Of a stretch of 64,000 nt of DNA, positions 22,513 through 33,066 are shown piece after piece (the first letter of the stretch is position 1; every line of letters starts with the position of its first letter). The stretch is from contig CANTUV010000053.1 in the NCBI GenBank assembly GCA_947685225.1, positions 11,269,501 to 11,333,500 on the forward strand. Direction: 5' to 3'. This stretch comes from Garcia nutans. Lineage: Eukaryota > Streptophyta > Magnoliopsida > Malpighiales > Euphorbiaceae. The translations under genes and the position numbers were made by a program. The notes under the pieces were generated by a model that saw only the letters and a program-made list of their open reading frames with translations, was not told the origin of the DNA and ran no database searches.

Positions 22513-22819
22513 ATCATTTTTCTTTTTTTGAAAATATTTTTTTTATCAACCATGATCCTTCGCAGTTTGGGGCCGGCGGACTAATAAATCATTTGTTGGC
22601 CTTTTAGAGCAACGCGAGTAATATCGCCGATATGGCGTCGCTTAGCTCGTTTGCCCGAATCAGTATCTTTCTGCAGTAGATTTGAGTGCGGTGGTGCTTG
22701 GGCGAGCTTAGGATGGCATCGTAGGAAGACGGACGAATGAGAAAGAGAATAGGCAAGCGCCATTCTCAGCGAAGCAGTGAGAAGGAGTGAATAAATTAAA
22801 TTTTCTGGCAACGCATGAT

Positions 22820-22939
22820 GGGTGCGATCATACCAGCACTAACGCACCGGATCCCATCAGAACTCCGAAGTTAAACGTGCTTGGGCGAGAGTAGTACTGA
22901 GATGGGTGACCTCTTTGGAAGTCCTCGTGTTGCACCCCT
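22820..22939 (+). rRNA. 5S rRNA: 5S rRNA copy 5S-48
   Basis: 120 nt, one substitution: G97T. T at -1. Class D spacer. Confidence 0.96.
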
Positions 22940-23246
22940 ATCATTTTTCTTTTTTCAAAAATATTTTTTTTATCAACAACTATCATTTGCAGTTTGGGGC
23001 CGGCGGACTAATAAATCATTTGTTAGCCATTTAGAGCAACGCGAGTAATAACGCCGATATGGCGTCGCTTAGCTCATTTGCCCAAATCAGTATCTTTCTG
23101 CAGCAGATTTGAGAGCGTTTGTGCGTGTACGAGCTTAGGATGGCATCATAGGAAGAGGGACGAATGAGAAAGAGAATAGGCAAGGGCCATTCTCAGCGAA
23201 GCAGTGAGAGGGAGAGAATAAATTAAATTTTCTGGCAGCGCATTAC

Positions 23247-23366
23247 GGGTGCGATCATACCAGCACTAACGCACCGGATCCCATCAGAACTCCGAAGTCA
23301 AACGTGCTTGGGCGAGAGTAGTACTGAGATGGGTGATCTCTTGGGAAGTCCTGGTGTTGCACACCT
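23247..23366 (+). rRNA. 5S rRNA: 5S rRNA copy 5S-49
   Basis: 120 nt. T53C, C91T, C107G, C117A. Class A spacer. Confidence 0.95.
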
Positions 23367-23673
23367 ATCATTTTTCTTTTTTAGAAAATATTTTTTTTAT
23401 CAACCACGATCATTTGCAATTTTGGGCCTGCGGAATAATAAATCATTTGTTGGCCTTTTAGAGCAACGCGAGTAAAATCGCCGATATGGCGTCGCTTAGC
23501 TCGTTTGCCCGAATCCGTATCTTTCTGCAGCAGATTTGAGAGCGGTGGTGCTTGGGCGAGCTTAGGATGGCATCGTAGGAAGACGGACGAATGAGAAAGA
23601 GAATAGGCAAGCGCCATTCTCAGCGAAGCAGTGAGAGGGAGAGAATAAATTAAATTTTCTGGCAGCGCATGAC

Positions 23674-23793
23674 GGGTGCGATCATACCAGCACTAACGCA
23701 TCGGATCCCATCAGAACTCCGAAGTTTAACGTGCTTGGGCGAGAGTAGTACTGAGATGGGTGACCTCTTGGGAAGTCCTCGTGTTGCACCCCT
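23674..23793 (+). rRNA. 5S rRNA: 5S rRNA copy 5S-50
   Basis: 120 nt. C28T, A54T. Class C spacer. Confidence 0.95.
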
Positions 23794-24099
23794 ATCATTT
23801 TTCTTTTTTTGAAAATATTTTTTTTATCAACCACGATCCTTCGCAGTTTGGGGCCGGCGGACTAATAAATCATTTGTTGGCATTTTAGAGCAACGCGAGT
23901 AATATCGCCGATATGGCGTCGCTTGGCTCGTTTGGCCAAATCAGTCTCTCTCTGCAGCATATTTGAGAGCGTTGTTGTGTGGGCGAGCTTAGGATGACAT
24001 CGTAGGAAGAGGGACGAATGAGAAAGAGAATAGGCAAGGGCCATTCTAAGCGAAGCAGTGAGAGGGAGAGAATAAATTAAATTTCATGCAGCGCATTAC

Positions 24100-24219
24100 T
24101 GGTGCGATCATACCAGCACTAACGCACCGGATCCCATCAGAACTCCGAAGTTAAACGTGCTTGGGCGGGAATAGTACTGAGATGGGTGACCTCTTGGGAA
24201 GTCCTCTTGTTGCACCCCT
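24100..24219 (+). rRNA. 5S rRNA: 5S rRNA copy 5S-51
   Basis: 120 nt. G1T, A69G, G72A, G108T. TTTCATGC upstream variant. Class C spacer. Confidence 0.94.
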
Positions 24220-24526
24220 ATCATTTTTCTTTTTTTGAAAATATTTTTTTTATCAACCACGATCCTTTGCAGTTTGGGGCCGGCGGACTAATAAATCATT
24301 TTTTGGCATTTTAGAGCAACGCGAGTAATATCGCCGATATGGCGTCGCTTGGCTCGTTTGGCCAAATCAGTCTCTCTCTGCAGCATATTTGAGAGCGTTG
24401 TTGTGTGGGCGAGCTTAGGATGACATCGTAGGAAGAGGGACGAATGAGAAAGAGAATAGGCAAGGGCCATTCTCAGCGAAGCAGTGAGAGGGAGAGAATA
24501 AATTAAATTTTCTGGCAGCGCATTAC

Positions 24527-24646
24527 GGGTGCGATCATACCAGCACTAACGCACCGGATCCCATCAGAACTCCGAAGTTAAACGTGCTTGGGCGGGAGTA
24601 GTACTGAGATGGGTGACCTCTTGGGAAGTCCTCTTGTTGCACCCCT
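24527..24646 (+). rRNA. 5S rRNA: 5S rRNA copy 5S-52
   Basis: 120 nt. A69G, G108T. Class B spacer. Confidence 0.95.
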
Positions 24647-24953
24647 ATCATTTTTCTTTTTTTGAAAATATTTTTTTTATCAACCACGATCTTTCGCAGT
24701 TTGGGGCCGGCGGATTAATAAATCATTTGTTGGCCATTTAGAGCAACGCGAGTAATATTGCCGATATGGCGTCGCTTGACTCGTTTGCCCGAATCAGTCT
24801 CTCTCTGTAGCAGATTTGAGAGCGTTGGTGCGTGGACGAGCTTAGGATGGCATCGTAGGAAGATGGACGAATGAGAAAGAGAATAATCAAGGGCCATTCT
24901 CAGCGAAGCAGTGAAAGGGAGAGAATAAATTAAATTTTCTGGCAGCGCATTAC

Positions 24954-25073
24954 GGGTGCGATCATACCAGCACAAACGCACCGGATCCCATCAGAACTCC
25001 GAAGTCAAACGGGCTTGGGCGAGAGTAGTACTGAGATGGGTGACCTCTTGGGAAGTCCTTGTGTTGCACCCCT
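24954..25073 (+). rRNA. 5S rRNA: 5S rRNA copy 5S-53
   Basis: 120 nt. T21A, T53C, T59G (A box), C107T. Class A spacer. Confidence 0.95.
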
Positions 25074-25376
25074 ATCATTTTTTTTTGGAAAATATTTTTT
25101 TATCAACCACGATCATTTGCAGTGTGGGGCCGGCGGAATAATAAATCATTTGTTTTCCTTTTAGAGCAACACGAGTAATATCGCCGATATGGCGTCGCTT
25201 AGCTCGTTTGCCCGAAACAGTATCTTTCTGCAGCAAATTTGAGAGCGGTGGTGCTTGGGCGAGCTTAGGATGGCATCGTAGGAAGACGGACGAATGAGAA
25301 AGAGAATAGGCAAGCGCCATTTTCAGCGAAGCAGTGAGAGGGAGAGAATAAATTAAATTTTCTGGCAGCGCATGAT

Positions 25377-25496
25377 GGGTGCGATCATACCAGCACTAAC
25401 GCACCGTATCCCATCAGAACTCCGAAGTTAAACGTGCTTGGGCGAGAGTAGTACTGAGATGGGTGACCTCTTGGGAAGTCCTCGTGTTGCACCCCT
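25377..25496 (+). rRNA. 5S rRNA: 5S rRNA copy 5S-54
   Basis: 120 nt, one substitution: G31T. T at -1. The spacer is an A/B hybrid (GCGTTGGTGCTTGGG). Confidence 0.96.
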
Positions 25497-25803
25497 ATCA
25501 TTTTTCTTTTTTCGAAAATATTTTTTTTATCAACCACGATCCTTCGAAGTTTCTGGCCGGCGGACTAATAAATCATTTGTTGGTCATTTAGAGTAACGCG
25601 AGTAATATCGCCGATATGGCGTCGCTTAGCTCGTTTGCCCGATTCAGTATCTTTCTGCAGCAGATTTGAGAGCGTTGGTGCTTGGGCGAGCTTAGGATGA
25701 CATCGTAGGACGACGGACGAATGAGAAAGAGAATAGGCAAGCGCCATTCTCCGCGAAGCAGTGAGAGGGAGAAAATAAATTAAATTTTCTGGCAGCGCCT
25801 GAC

Positions 25804-25923
25804 GCGTGCAGTCATACCAGCACTAACGCACCGGATCCCATCAGAACTTTGAAGTTAAACGTGCTTGGGCGAGAGTAGTACTAAGATGGGTGACCTCTTG
25901 GGAAGTCCTCGTGTTGCTCCCCT
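25804..25923 (+). rRNA. 5S rRNA: 5S rRNA copy 5S-55
   Basis: 120 nt. G2C, G7A, A8G, C46T, C47T, G80A, A115T; helix I is badly disrupted. Class B spacer. Confidence 0.92.
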
Positions 25924-26229
25924 ATCATTTTTCTTTTTTCGAAAATATTTTTTTTATCAACCACGATCCTTCGCAGTTTGGTGCCGGCGGACTAATAAAT
26001 CATTTGGTTGATTTTTTGAGCAACGCGAGTAATATCGCCGATATGGCATCGCTTGGCTCGTTTGCCCGAATCAGTCTCTCTCTGCAGCAGATTTGAGAGC
26101 GTTGGTGCGTGGGCGAGCTTAGGATGGCATCGTAGGAAGAGGGACGAATGAGAAAGATAATAGGCAACGGCCATTCTCAGCGAAGCAGTGAGAGGGAGAG
26201 AATAAATTAAATTTCATGCCGCGCATTAC

Positions 26230-26349
26230 TGGTGCGATCATACCAGCACTAAAGCACGAGATCCCATCAGAACTCCGAAGTCAAACGTGCTTGGGCGAGA
26301 GTAGTACTGAGATGGGTGACCTCTTGGGAAGTCCTTGTGTTGCACACCT
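26230..26349 (+). rRNA. 5S rRNA: 5S rRNA copy 5S-56
   Basis: 120 nt. G1T, C24A, C29G, G30A, T53C, C107T, C117A. Followed by a shortened class A spacer (254 bp). Confidence 0.93.
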
Positions 26350-26603
26350 ATCATTTTTCTTTTTTTCTTTTTTCATTTGTTGGCCTTTTAGAGCAACGCG
26401 AGTAATATCGCCGATATGGTGTCGCTTAGCTCATTTGCCCGAATCAGTATCTTTCTGCAGCAGATTTGAGAGCGGTGGTGCTTGGGCGAGCTTAGGATGG
26501 CATCATAGGAAGACGGACGAATGAGAAAGAGAATAGGCAAGCGCCATTCTCAGTGAAGCAGTGAGAGGGAGAGAATAAATTAAATTTTCTGGCAGCGCAT
26601 GAC
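26350..26603 (+). other. Spacer with about 53-bp deletion
   Basis: After CTTTTTTTCTTTTTT at about 26359-26373 the sequence jumps to CATTTGTTGGCC, losing the third T run and the GGGGCCGGCGG block. Length is 254 bp instead of about 307 bp. Confidence 0.9.
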
Positions 26604-26723
26604 AGGTGCGATCATACCAGCACTAACGCACCGGATCCGATCAAAATTCCGAAGTTAAACGTGCTGGGGCGAGAGTAGTACTGAGATGGGTGACCTCTTG
26701 GGAAGTCCTCGTGTTGCACCCCT
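26604..26723 (+). rRNA. 5S rRNA: 5S rRNA copy 5S-57
   Basis: 120 nt. G1A, C36G, G41A, C44T, T63G. Class C spacer with CTGCAGGATATTT. Confidence 0.94.
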
Positions 26724-27029
26724 ATCATTTTTCTTTTTCCGAAAATATTATTTTTATCAATCGCGATCCTTCGCAGTTTGGGGCCGGCGGACTAATAAAT
26801 TATTTGTTAGCCTTTTAGAGCAACGCGAGTAATATCGCCGATATGGCGTCGCTTGGCTCGTTTGCTCGAATCAGTCTCTATCTGCAGGATATTTGAGAGC
26901 GTTGTTGTGTGGGCGAGCTTAGGATGGCATCGTAGGAAGAGGGACGAATGAGAAAGAGAATAGGCAAGGGCCATTCTCAGCGAAGCAGTGAGAGGGAGAG
27001 AATAAATTAAATTTCATGCAGCGCATTAC

Positions 27030-27149
27030 TAGTGCGATCATACCAGCACTAACGCACCGGATCACATCAGAACTCTGAAGTTAAACGTGCTTGGGCGAGA
27101 GTAGTACTGAGATGGGTGAACTCTTGGGAAGTCCTCGTGTTGCACCCCT
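27030..27149 (+). rRNA. 5S rRNA: 5S rRNA copy 5S-58
   Basis: 120 nt. G1T, G2A, C35A, C47T, C91A. TTTCATGC upstream variant. Class C spacer. Confidence 0.93.
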
Positions 27150-27456
27150 ATCATTTTTCTTTTTTCCAAAATATTTTTTTTATCAACCGCGATCCTTCGC
27201 AGTTTGGGGCCGGCGGACTAATAAATCATTTGTTGGCCTTTTAGAGCAACGCGAGTAATATCGCCGATATGGCGTCGATTGGCTCGTTTGCCCTAATCAG
27301 TCTCTCTCTGCAGGATATTTGAGAGCGTTGTTGTGGGGGCGAGCTTAGGATGGAATCATAGGAAGACGGACGAATAAGAAAGAGAATAGGCAAGCGCCAT
27401 TCTCAGCGAAGCAGTGAGAGGGAGAGAATAAATTAAATTTTCTGGCAGCGCATGAC

Positions 27457-27576
27457 AGGTGCGATCATACCAGCACTAACGCACCGGATCCCATCAGAAC
27501 TCCGAAGTTAAACGTGCTTGGTCGAGAGTAGTACTGAGATGGGTGACCTCTTGGGAAGTCCTCGTGTTGCACCCCT
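27457..27576 (+). rRNA. 5S rRNA: 5S rRNA copy 5S-59
   Basis: 120 nt. G1A, G66T. Class C spacer. Dimer partner of 5S-57, 853 bp on. Confidence 0.95.
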
Positions 27577-27882
27577 ATCATTTTTCTTTTTCCGAAAATA
27601 TTTTTTTTATCAACCGCGATCCTTCGCAGTTTGGGGCCGGCGGACTAATAAATCATTTGTTGGCCTTTTAGAGCAACGCGAGTAATATCGCCGATATGGC
27701 GTCGCTTGGCTCGTTTGCCCGAATCAGTCTCTCTCTGCAGGATATTTGAGAGCGTTGTTGTGTGGGCGAGCTTAGGATGGCATCGTAGGAAGAGGGACGA
27801 ATGAGAAAGAGAATAGGCAAGGGCCATTCTCAGCGAAGCAGTGAGAGGGAGAGAATAAATTAAATTTCATGCAGCGCATTAC

Positions 27883-28002
27883 TAGTGCGATCATACCAGC
27901 ACTAACGTACCGGATCACATCAGAACTCTGAAGTTAAACGTGCTTGGGCGAGAGTAGTACTGAGATGGGTGAACTCTTGGGAAGTCCTCGTGTTGCACCC
28001 CT
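27883..28002 (+). rRNA. 5S rRNA: 5S rRNA copy 5S-60
   Basis: 120 nt. G1T, G2A, C26T, C35A, C47T, C91A. Class C spacer. Dimer partner of 5S-58. Confidence 0.93.
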
Positions 28003-28309
28003 ATCATTTTTCTTTTTTCGAAAATATTTTTTTTATCAACCGCGATCCTTTGCAGTTTGGGGCCGGCGGACTAATAAATCATTTGTTGGCCTTTTAGAGC
28101 AACGCGAGTAATATCGCCGATATGGCATCGATTGGCTCGTTTGCCCGAATAAGTCTCTCTCTGCAGGATATTTGAGAGCGTTGTTGTGTGGGCGAGCTTA
28201 GGATGGCATCATAGGAAGACGGACGAATGAGAAAGAGAATAGGCAAGCGCCATTCTCAGCGAAGCAGTGAGAGGGAGAGAATAAATTAAATTTTCTGGCA
28301 GCGCATGAC

Positions 28310-28429
28310 GGGTGCGATCATACCAGCACTAACGCACCGGATCCCATCAGAACTCCGAAGTTAAACGTGCTTGGGCGAGAGTAGTACTGAGATGGGTGAC
28401 CTCTTGGGAAGTCCTCGTGTTGCTCCCCT
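28310..28429 (+). rRNA. 5S rRNA: 5S rRNA copy 5S-61
   Basis: 120 nt, one substitution: A115T. The internal control region matches the array consensus exactly. Class C spacer. Confidence 0.96.
28359..28406 (+). promoter_or_regulatory. Internal control region of 5S (representative, in 5S-61)
   Basis: A box (nt 50-64) at 28359-28373, intermediate element (67-72) at 28376-28381 and C box (80-97) at 28389-28406, placed by alignment with the known 5S TFIIIA/TFIIIC promoter layout. The array consensus has A56, G80, A81 and T95. From memory the common angiosperm sequence has G56, A80, G81 and C95, so four control-region bases differ in essentially all copies. Confidence 0.7.
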
Positions 28430-28733
28430 ATCATTTTTCTTTTTTCGAAAATATTTTTTTATCAACCGCGATCCTTCGCAGTTTGGGGCCGGCGGACTAA
28501 TAAATCATTTGTTGGCATTTTAGAGCAATGCGAGTAATATCGCCGATATGGCGTCGCTTGGCTCGTTTGCCCGAATCAGTCTCTCTGCAGGATATTTGAG
28601 AGCGTTGTTGTGTGGGCGAGCTTAGGATGGCATCATAGGAAGACGGACGAATGAGAAAGAGAATAGGCAAGCGCCATTCTCAGCGAAGCAGTGAGAGAGA
28701 GAGAATAAATTAAATTTTCTGGCAGCGCATGAC

Positions 28734-28853
28734 GGGTGCGATCATACCAGCACTAACGCACCGGATCCAATCAGAACTCCGAAGTTAAACGTGCTTGGGC
28801 GAGAGTAGTACTGAGATGGGTGACCTCTTGGGAAGTCCTCGTGTTGCTCCCCA
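28734..28853 (+). rRNA. 5S rRNA: 5S rRNA copy 5S-62
   Basis: 120 nt. C36A, A115T, T120A. Class A spacer. Confidence 0.95.
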
Positions 28854-29160
28854 ATCATTTTTCTTTTTTCGAAAATATTTTTTTTATCAATCACGATCCT
28901 TCGCAGTTTGAGGCCGGCGGACTAATAAATCATTTGTTGGCCTTTTAGAGCAACGCGAGTAATATCGCCGATATGGCGTCGCTTAGCTCGTTCGCCCGAA
29001 TCAGTATCTTTCTGCAGCAGATTTGAGAGCGGTGGTGCTTGGGCGAGCTTAGGATGGCATCGTAGGAATACGGACGAATGAGAAAGAGAATAGGCAAGCG
29101 CCATTCTCAGCGAAGCAATGTGAGGGAGAGAATAAATTAAATTTTCTGGCAGCACATGAC

Positions 29161-29281
29161 GGGAGCGATCATACCAACACTAACGCACTAGATCCCATCA
29201 GAACTCCGAAGTTAAACGTGCTTGGGGGGAGAGTAGTACTGAGATGGGTGACCTCTTGGGAAGTCCTCGTGTTGCACCCAT
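29161..29281 (+). rRNA. 5S rRNA: 5S rRNA copy 5S-63
   Basis: 121 nt with an extra G near nt 67. T4A, G17A, C29T, G30A, C67G, C119A. Class B spacer. Confidence 0.93.
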
Positions 29282-29585
29282 ATCATTTTTTTTTCAAAAA
29301 TATTTTTTTTATGAACCGCAATCTTTCGCAGTTTGGGGCCGGCGGACTAATAAATCATTTGTTGGCCTTTTAGAGCAACGCGAGTAATATCGCCGATATG
29401 GCGTCGCTTGGCTCGTTTGCCCGAATCAGTCTCTCTCTGCAGCAGATTTGAGAGCGTTGGTGCGTGGGCTAGCTTTGGATGGCATCGTAGGAAGAGGGAC
29501 GAATGAGAAAGAGAATAGGCAAGGGCCATTCTCAGCGAAGCAGTGAGAGGGAGAGAATAAATTAAATTTTCTGGCAGCGCATGAC

Positions 29586-29705
29586 GGGTGCGATCATACC
29601 AGCACTAACGCACCATATCCCATCAGAACTCCGAAGTTAAACGTGCTTGGGCGAAAGTAGTACTGAGATGGGTGACCTCTTGGGAAGTCCTCGTGTTGCA
29701 CCCCT
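29586..29705 (+). rRNA. 5S rRNA: 5S rRNA copy 5S-64
   Basis: 120 nt. G30A, G31T, G70A. Class A spacer. Confidence 0.95.
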
Positions 29706-30011
29706 ATCATTTTTCTTTTTTCGAAAATATTTTTTTTTCAACCACGATCCTTCGCAGTTTGGGGCCGGCGGACTAATAAATCATTTGTTGGCCTTTTAGA
29801 GCAACGCGAGTAATATCGCCGATATGGCGTCGCTTAGCTCGTTTGCCCGAATCAGTATCTTTCTGCAGCAGATTTGAGAGCGGTGGTGCTTGGGCGAGCT
29901 TAGGATGGCATCGTAGGAAGAGGGACGAATGAGAAAGAGAATAGGCAAGGGCCATTCTCAGCGAAGCAGTGAGAGGGAGAGAATAAATTAAATTTTCTGG
30001 CAGCGCATTAC

Positions 30012-30131
30012 GGGTGCGATCATACCAGCACTAACGCACCGGATCCCATCAGAACTCCGAAGTCAAACGTGCTTGGGCGAGAGTAGTACTGAGATGGGTG
30101 ACCTCTTGGGAAGTCCTTGTGTTGCACACCT
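30012..30131 (+). rRNA. 5S rRNA: 5S rRNA copy 5S-65
   Basis: 120 nt. T53C, C107T, C117A. Class A spacer. Confidence 0.95.
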
Positions 30132-30437
30132 ATCATTTTTCTTTTTTTGAAAATATTTTTTTATCAACTACGATCATTTGCAGTTTTGGGCCTGCGGAAT
30201 AATAAATCATTTGTTGGCCTTTTAGAGCAACGCGAGTAATATCGCCGATATGTTGTCGCTTAGCTCGTTTGCCCGAATCAGTATCTTTCTGCAGCAGATT
30301 TGAGAGCGGTGGTGCTTGGGCGAGCTTAGGATGGCATCATAGGAAGACGGACGAATGAGAAAGAGAATAGGCAAGCGCCATTCTCAGCGAAGCAGTGAGA
30401 GGGAGAGAATAAATTAAATTTTCTGGCAGCGCATGAC

Positions 30438-30557
30438 GGGTGCGATCATACCAGCACTAACGCACCGGATCCCATCAGAACTCCGAAGTTAAACGTGCTT
30501 GGGCGAGAGTACTACTGAAATGGGTGACCTCATGGGAAGTCCTCGTGTTGCTCCCCT
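30438..30557 (+). rRNA. 5S rRNA: 5S rRNA copy 5S-66
   Basis: 120 nt. G75C, G82A and T95A (C box), A115T. Class A spacer. Confidence 0.95.
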
Positions 30558-30865
30558 ATCATTTTTCTTTTTTCAAAAATATTTTTTTTTATCAACCACG
30601 ATCCTTCGCAGTTTGGGGCCGGCGGACTAATAAATCATTTGTTGGCCTTTTAGAGCAACGCGAGTAATATCGCCGATATGGCGTCGCTTGGCTCGTTTGC
30701 CCGAATCAGTATCTTTCTGCAGCAGATTTGAGAGCGGTGGTGCTTGGGCGAGCTTAGGATGGCATCGTAGGAAGACGGACGAATGAGAAAGAGAATAGGC
30801 AAGCGCCATTCTCAGTGAAGCAGTGAGAGGGAGAGAATAAATTAAATTTTCTGGCAGCGCATGAC

Positions 30866-30969
30866 GGGTGCGATCAAACCAGCACTAACGCACCGAATCC
30901 CATCAGAACTCCGAAGTTAAACGTGCTTGGGCGAGAGTAGTACTGAGATGGGTGACCTCTTGGGAAGTC
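30866..30969 (+). pseudogene. 5S rRNA: 5S rRNA copy 5S-67, 3' truncated
   Basis: Nucleotides 1-104 are present with T12A and G31A; the last 16 nt and the T-run terminator are gone. The sequence folds back immediately: GATGGGTGAC at 30947-30956 is followed by its exact complement GTCACCCATC at 30967-30976. The internal promoter is intact but helix I and termination are lost. Confidence 0.93.
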
Positions 30970-31159
30970 ACCCATCTGAAGAGTAACGCGAATCAGTCAC
31001 TATCTGCAGATATGGCAACGCGAGTAATATCGCCGATATGGCGTCGCTTGGATCGTTTGCCCGAATCAGTCACTATCTGCAGCAGATTTGAGAGCGTTGG
31101 TGCGTGGGCGAGCTTTGGATGGCAACGTAGGAAGAGGGACGAATGAGAAAGAGAATAGG
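30970..31159 (+). other. Scrambled spacer fragments (repair scar) before an LTR insertion
   Basis: Short pieces of the normal spacer appear out of order: the fold-back tail, GAGTAACGCG, ATCAGTCACTATCTGCAG, ATATGGCAACG, then the ordinary order from CGAGTAATATCGCCGATATGG. ATCAGTCACTATCTGCAG occurs twice within about 70 bp. The first third of the spacer is missing. The rest is a class B spacer that stops at GAGAATAGG, where the LTR begins. Confidence 0.85.
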
Positions 31160-31290
31160 TGTAATATCTTAAAATATACCCTAAACGAGTTGGGGTTACT
31201 GTGGTATTTGGATTCAATGTGTGTATTGAAGGAAAGAGAAAAGAAGAAGAAAGTCAAAAGGAATTGTGTGTGGTGGAGATTTAATGGTAT

Positions 31291-31322
31291 AATTGTTATT
31301 ATTGTTATTATTATTGTTATTG

Positions 31323-31366
<44 letters not shown>

Positions 31367-31368
31367 TT
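31291..31368 (+). repeat. ATT/TTG trinucleotide microsatellite ending in TA repeat
   Basis: Runs of GTTATT and about fourteen TTA repeats, then (TA)n. The poly-Asn and poly-Ile reading frames across it are artefacts of the repeat. Confidence 0.95.
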
Positions 31369-31806
31369 TGAGATAAGAACGAAGGAAGAGAGGAGAACCT
31401 TCTTTCTTTCTTCTTCTTCTGTTCTTCTTCTTCGGGGACAAGAGAGCACGAGAGAGAGAGAGAAAGGTGATCTTCATCAAAATTTCTTAAGGATTTTAAG
31501 AGTATTGAAGATGGAGATGAAGATTTGGCAACATATTCAAGTAAGTACTCATTTCTTGAGTTGAATTTATTGATTATACATATATATATAGGTTTTTATC
31601 TTCTTAGTTGGATTTCTTTTGGATTTAGGTTATGTTTGGTTTGATTGGTGTGTAAGGGGATGATAACAAGAGATTGAAGTATATAAATGTGTGAAATTAA
31701 CATCTAAGTGTTGATGAGTTGAGATAATTGTAAGGAAAATGATGAAATGTTGATTTGGGGTTTGGTTTGGATGAATTTCGAGTGTTTGGTCTTTAAATTA
31801 TTGTAG

Positions 31807-32170
31807 GACACGGCCAAGTTATGAGAGACACGGCCAAGTTAGGGCAAATTTGGCCGTGTTGGATGAGTTTTGGAGAGACACGGCTACTGGCTTGGCCGTG
31901 TCCCTTGCCTGTGTTTGCTACTGTCTGATTTATGTTGAGAGACACGGCCGTGTCCCTTGCCCGTGTCTGGTACTGGATTGTTGTGTTGAGAGACACGGCC
32001 ACTGGCTTGGCCGTGTCCATTGCCCGTGTTTGCTACTGCTTGAATTGATATTGAGTGACACGGCCACAAGCTTGGCCGTGTCCCTTGGGCGTGTTGGCTA
32101 CTGGATGTTATATTGGGAGACACAGCCACAAGCTTGGCCGTGTCCCTTGAGGGTGTTTGCTATTGTGTTT
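31807..32170 (+). repeat. GC-rich hairpin minisatellite in the LTR
   Basis: GACACGGCCA-type motifs start at 31807, 31827, 31877, 31941, 31992, 32057 and 32119. From 31877 the unit is 51-65 bp and most units pair GACACGGCCA with TGGCCGTGTC a few bases later, giving a stem of up to 10 bp and a short loop. It stands out as GC-rich in an AT-rich LTR. Variants such as GGCTACTGG and CACAGCC break a pair in single units. Confidence 0.9.
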
Positions 32171-32837
32171 GTTACTTGGTCATCAAACATTATTGGATCT
32201 TCAAATGTCTTTTGTATCTAAACACATTTAAAACAGTAATGATCCAACCAAATGTATATGGAAGATTCTAAATCCATGAATAAGGTAAATTGTTATGTAT
32301 ATGTATACTTGAGTGATGAATTGAATTGATCAATATGATTTGATGATAATGTTGATATTATATGAACCATGTTAGGTTTTATGCATTGTCAATCTCATGA
32401 ATTGTATTGTATTATATGTAGATTAATGGTGCATATGAATAATGGCATGTTGTGTATAATGTGGAATATCATGAGATCATTGATGATGAATTACTTTAAT
32501 GTTATGATTGAAGCATGCCTATATGGTATGATTGATTCATGATATGTTTGTTTAGTAATGTAATTGATGTTGCATATCTCAATGATGAAACTTGAAATGT
32601 GATTTGAGATATAATGTGATATAAAGCCATTGTTCTTGGCAATGATGACTCAAATGTGATATAAAGCCATTGTGATTGGCTATGGTGATGCAATTGAAAG
32701 AAATAAGGCATGTTTGCCTAAATGATGATGAGAATTGAGAATAGGAATGATAATGAAATAATAAATGAATTGTGTGACTAATGTGTTATTCCATTTTCAG
32801 AGTTTGTTGTTGGTGGCATGCCTATTAGTAACAATCT

Positions 32838-33066
32838 CTTGAAGTTAGGTTGGATTTGATCCTTGAAGCCAAGTTGGGTTGAAGTTTAACATGTTTTACT
32901 CCCCTTGAAGCTTGGTTGGGTCTAATCCTTGAAGCCTAATTGAGATGTTACAACCCTTGAATCTAGGTTGGGTTTGGTTCTTGAAGCCAAGTTGGGTTGA
33001 TACTTAGCATGCTTTGTTCCCCTTGAAGCTTGGTTGAGCCTAATCCTTGAAGCCTAGTTGAGTCTA
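32838..33066 (+). repeat. 118-bp tandem duplication in the LTR
   Basis: Two units, starting CTTGAAGTTAGGTTGG at 32838 and CTTGAATCTAGGTTGGG at 32956, each hold four CTTGAAGC-type sub-repeats of about 28-60 bp. It sits where the other LTR family has its duplicated GTAACAG module. Confidence 0.85.

Larger units (their letters stand above)
21966..24099 (+). repeat. Higher-order block, copy 3 of 3
   Basis: Units 5S-46 to 5S-50; similarity with copy 2 extends into the neighbouring units on both sides. Confidence 0.85.

Noticed and set aside
30947..31159. Scrambled 5S/spacer segment as a new small RNA gene
   Set aside because: All its pieces can be traced to ordinary 5S and spacer sequence; rearrangement explains it.
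31066..31564. Overlapping frames with long Asn or Ile runs
   Set aside because: Translation of an ATT/TTA microsatellite in the LTR.
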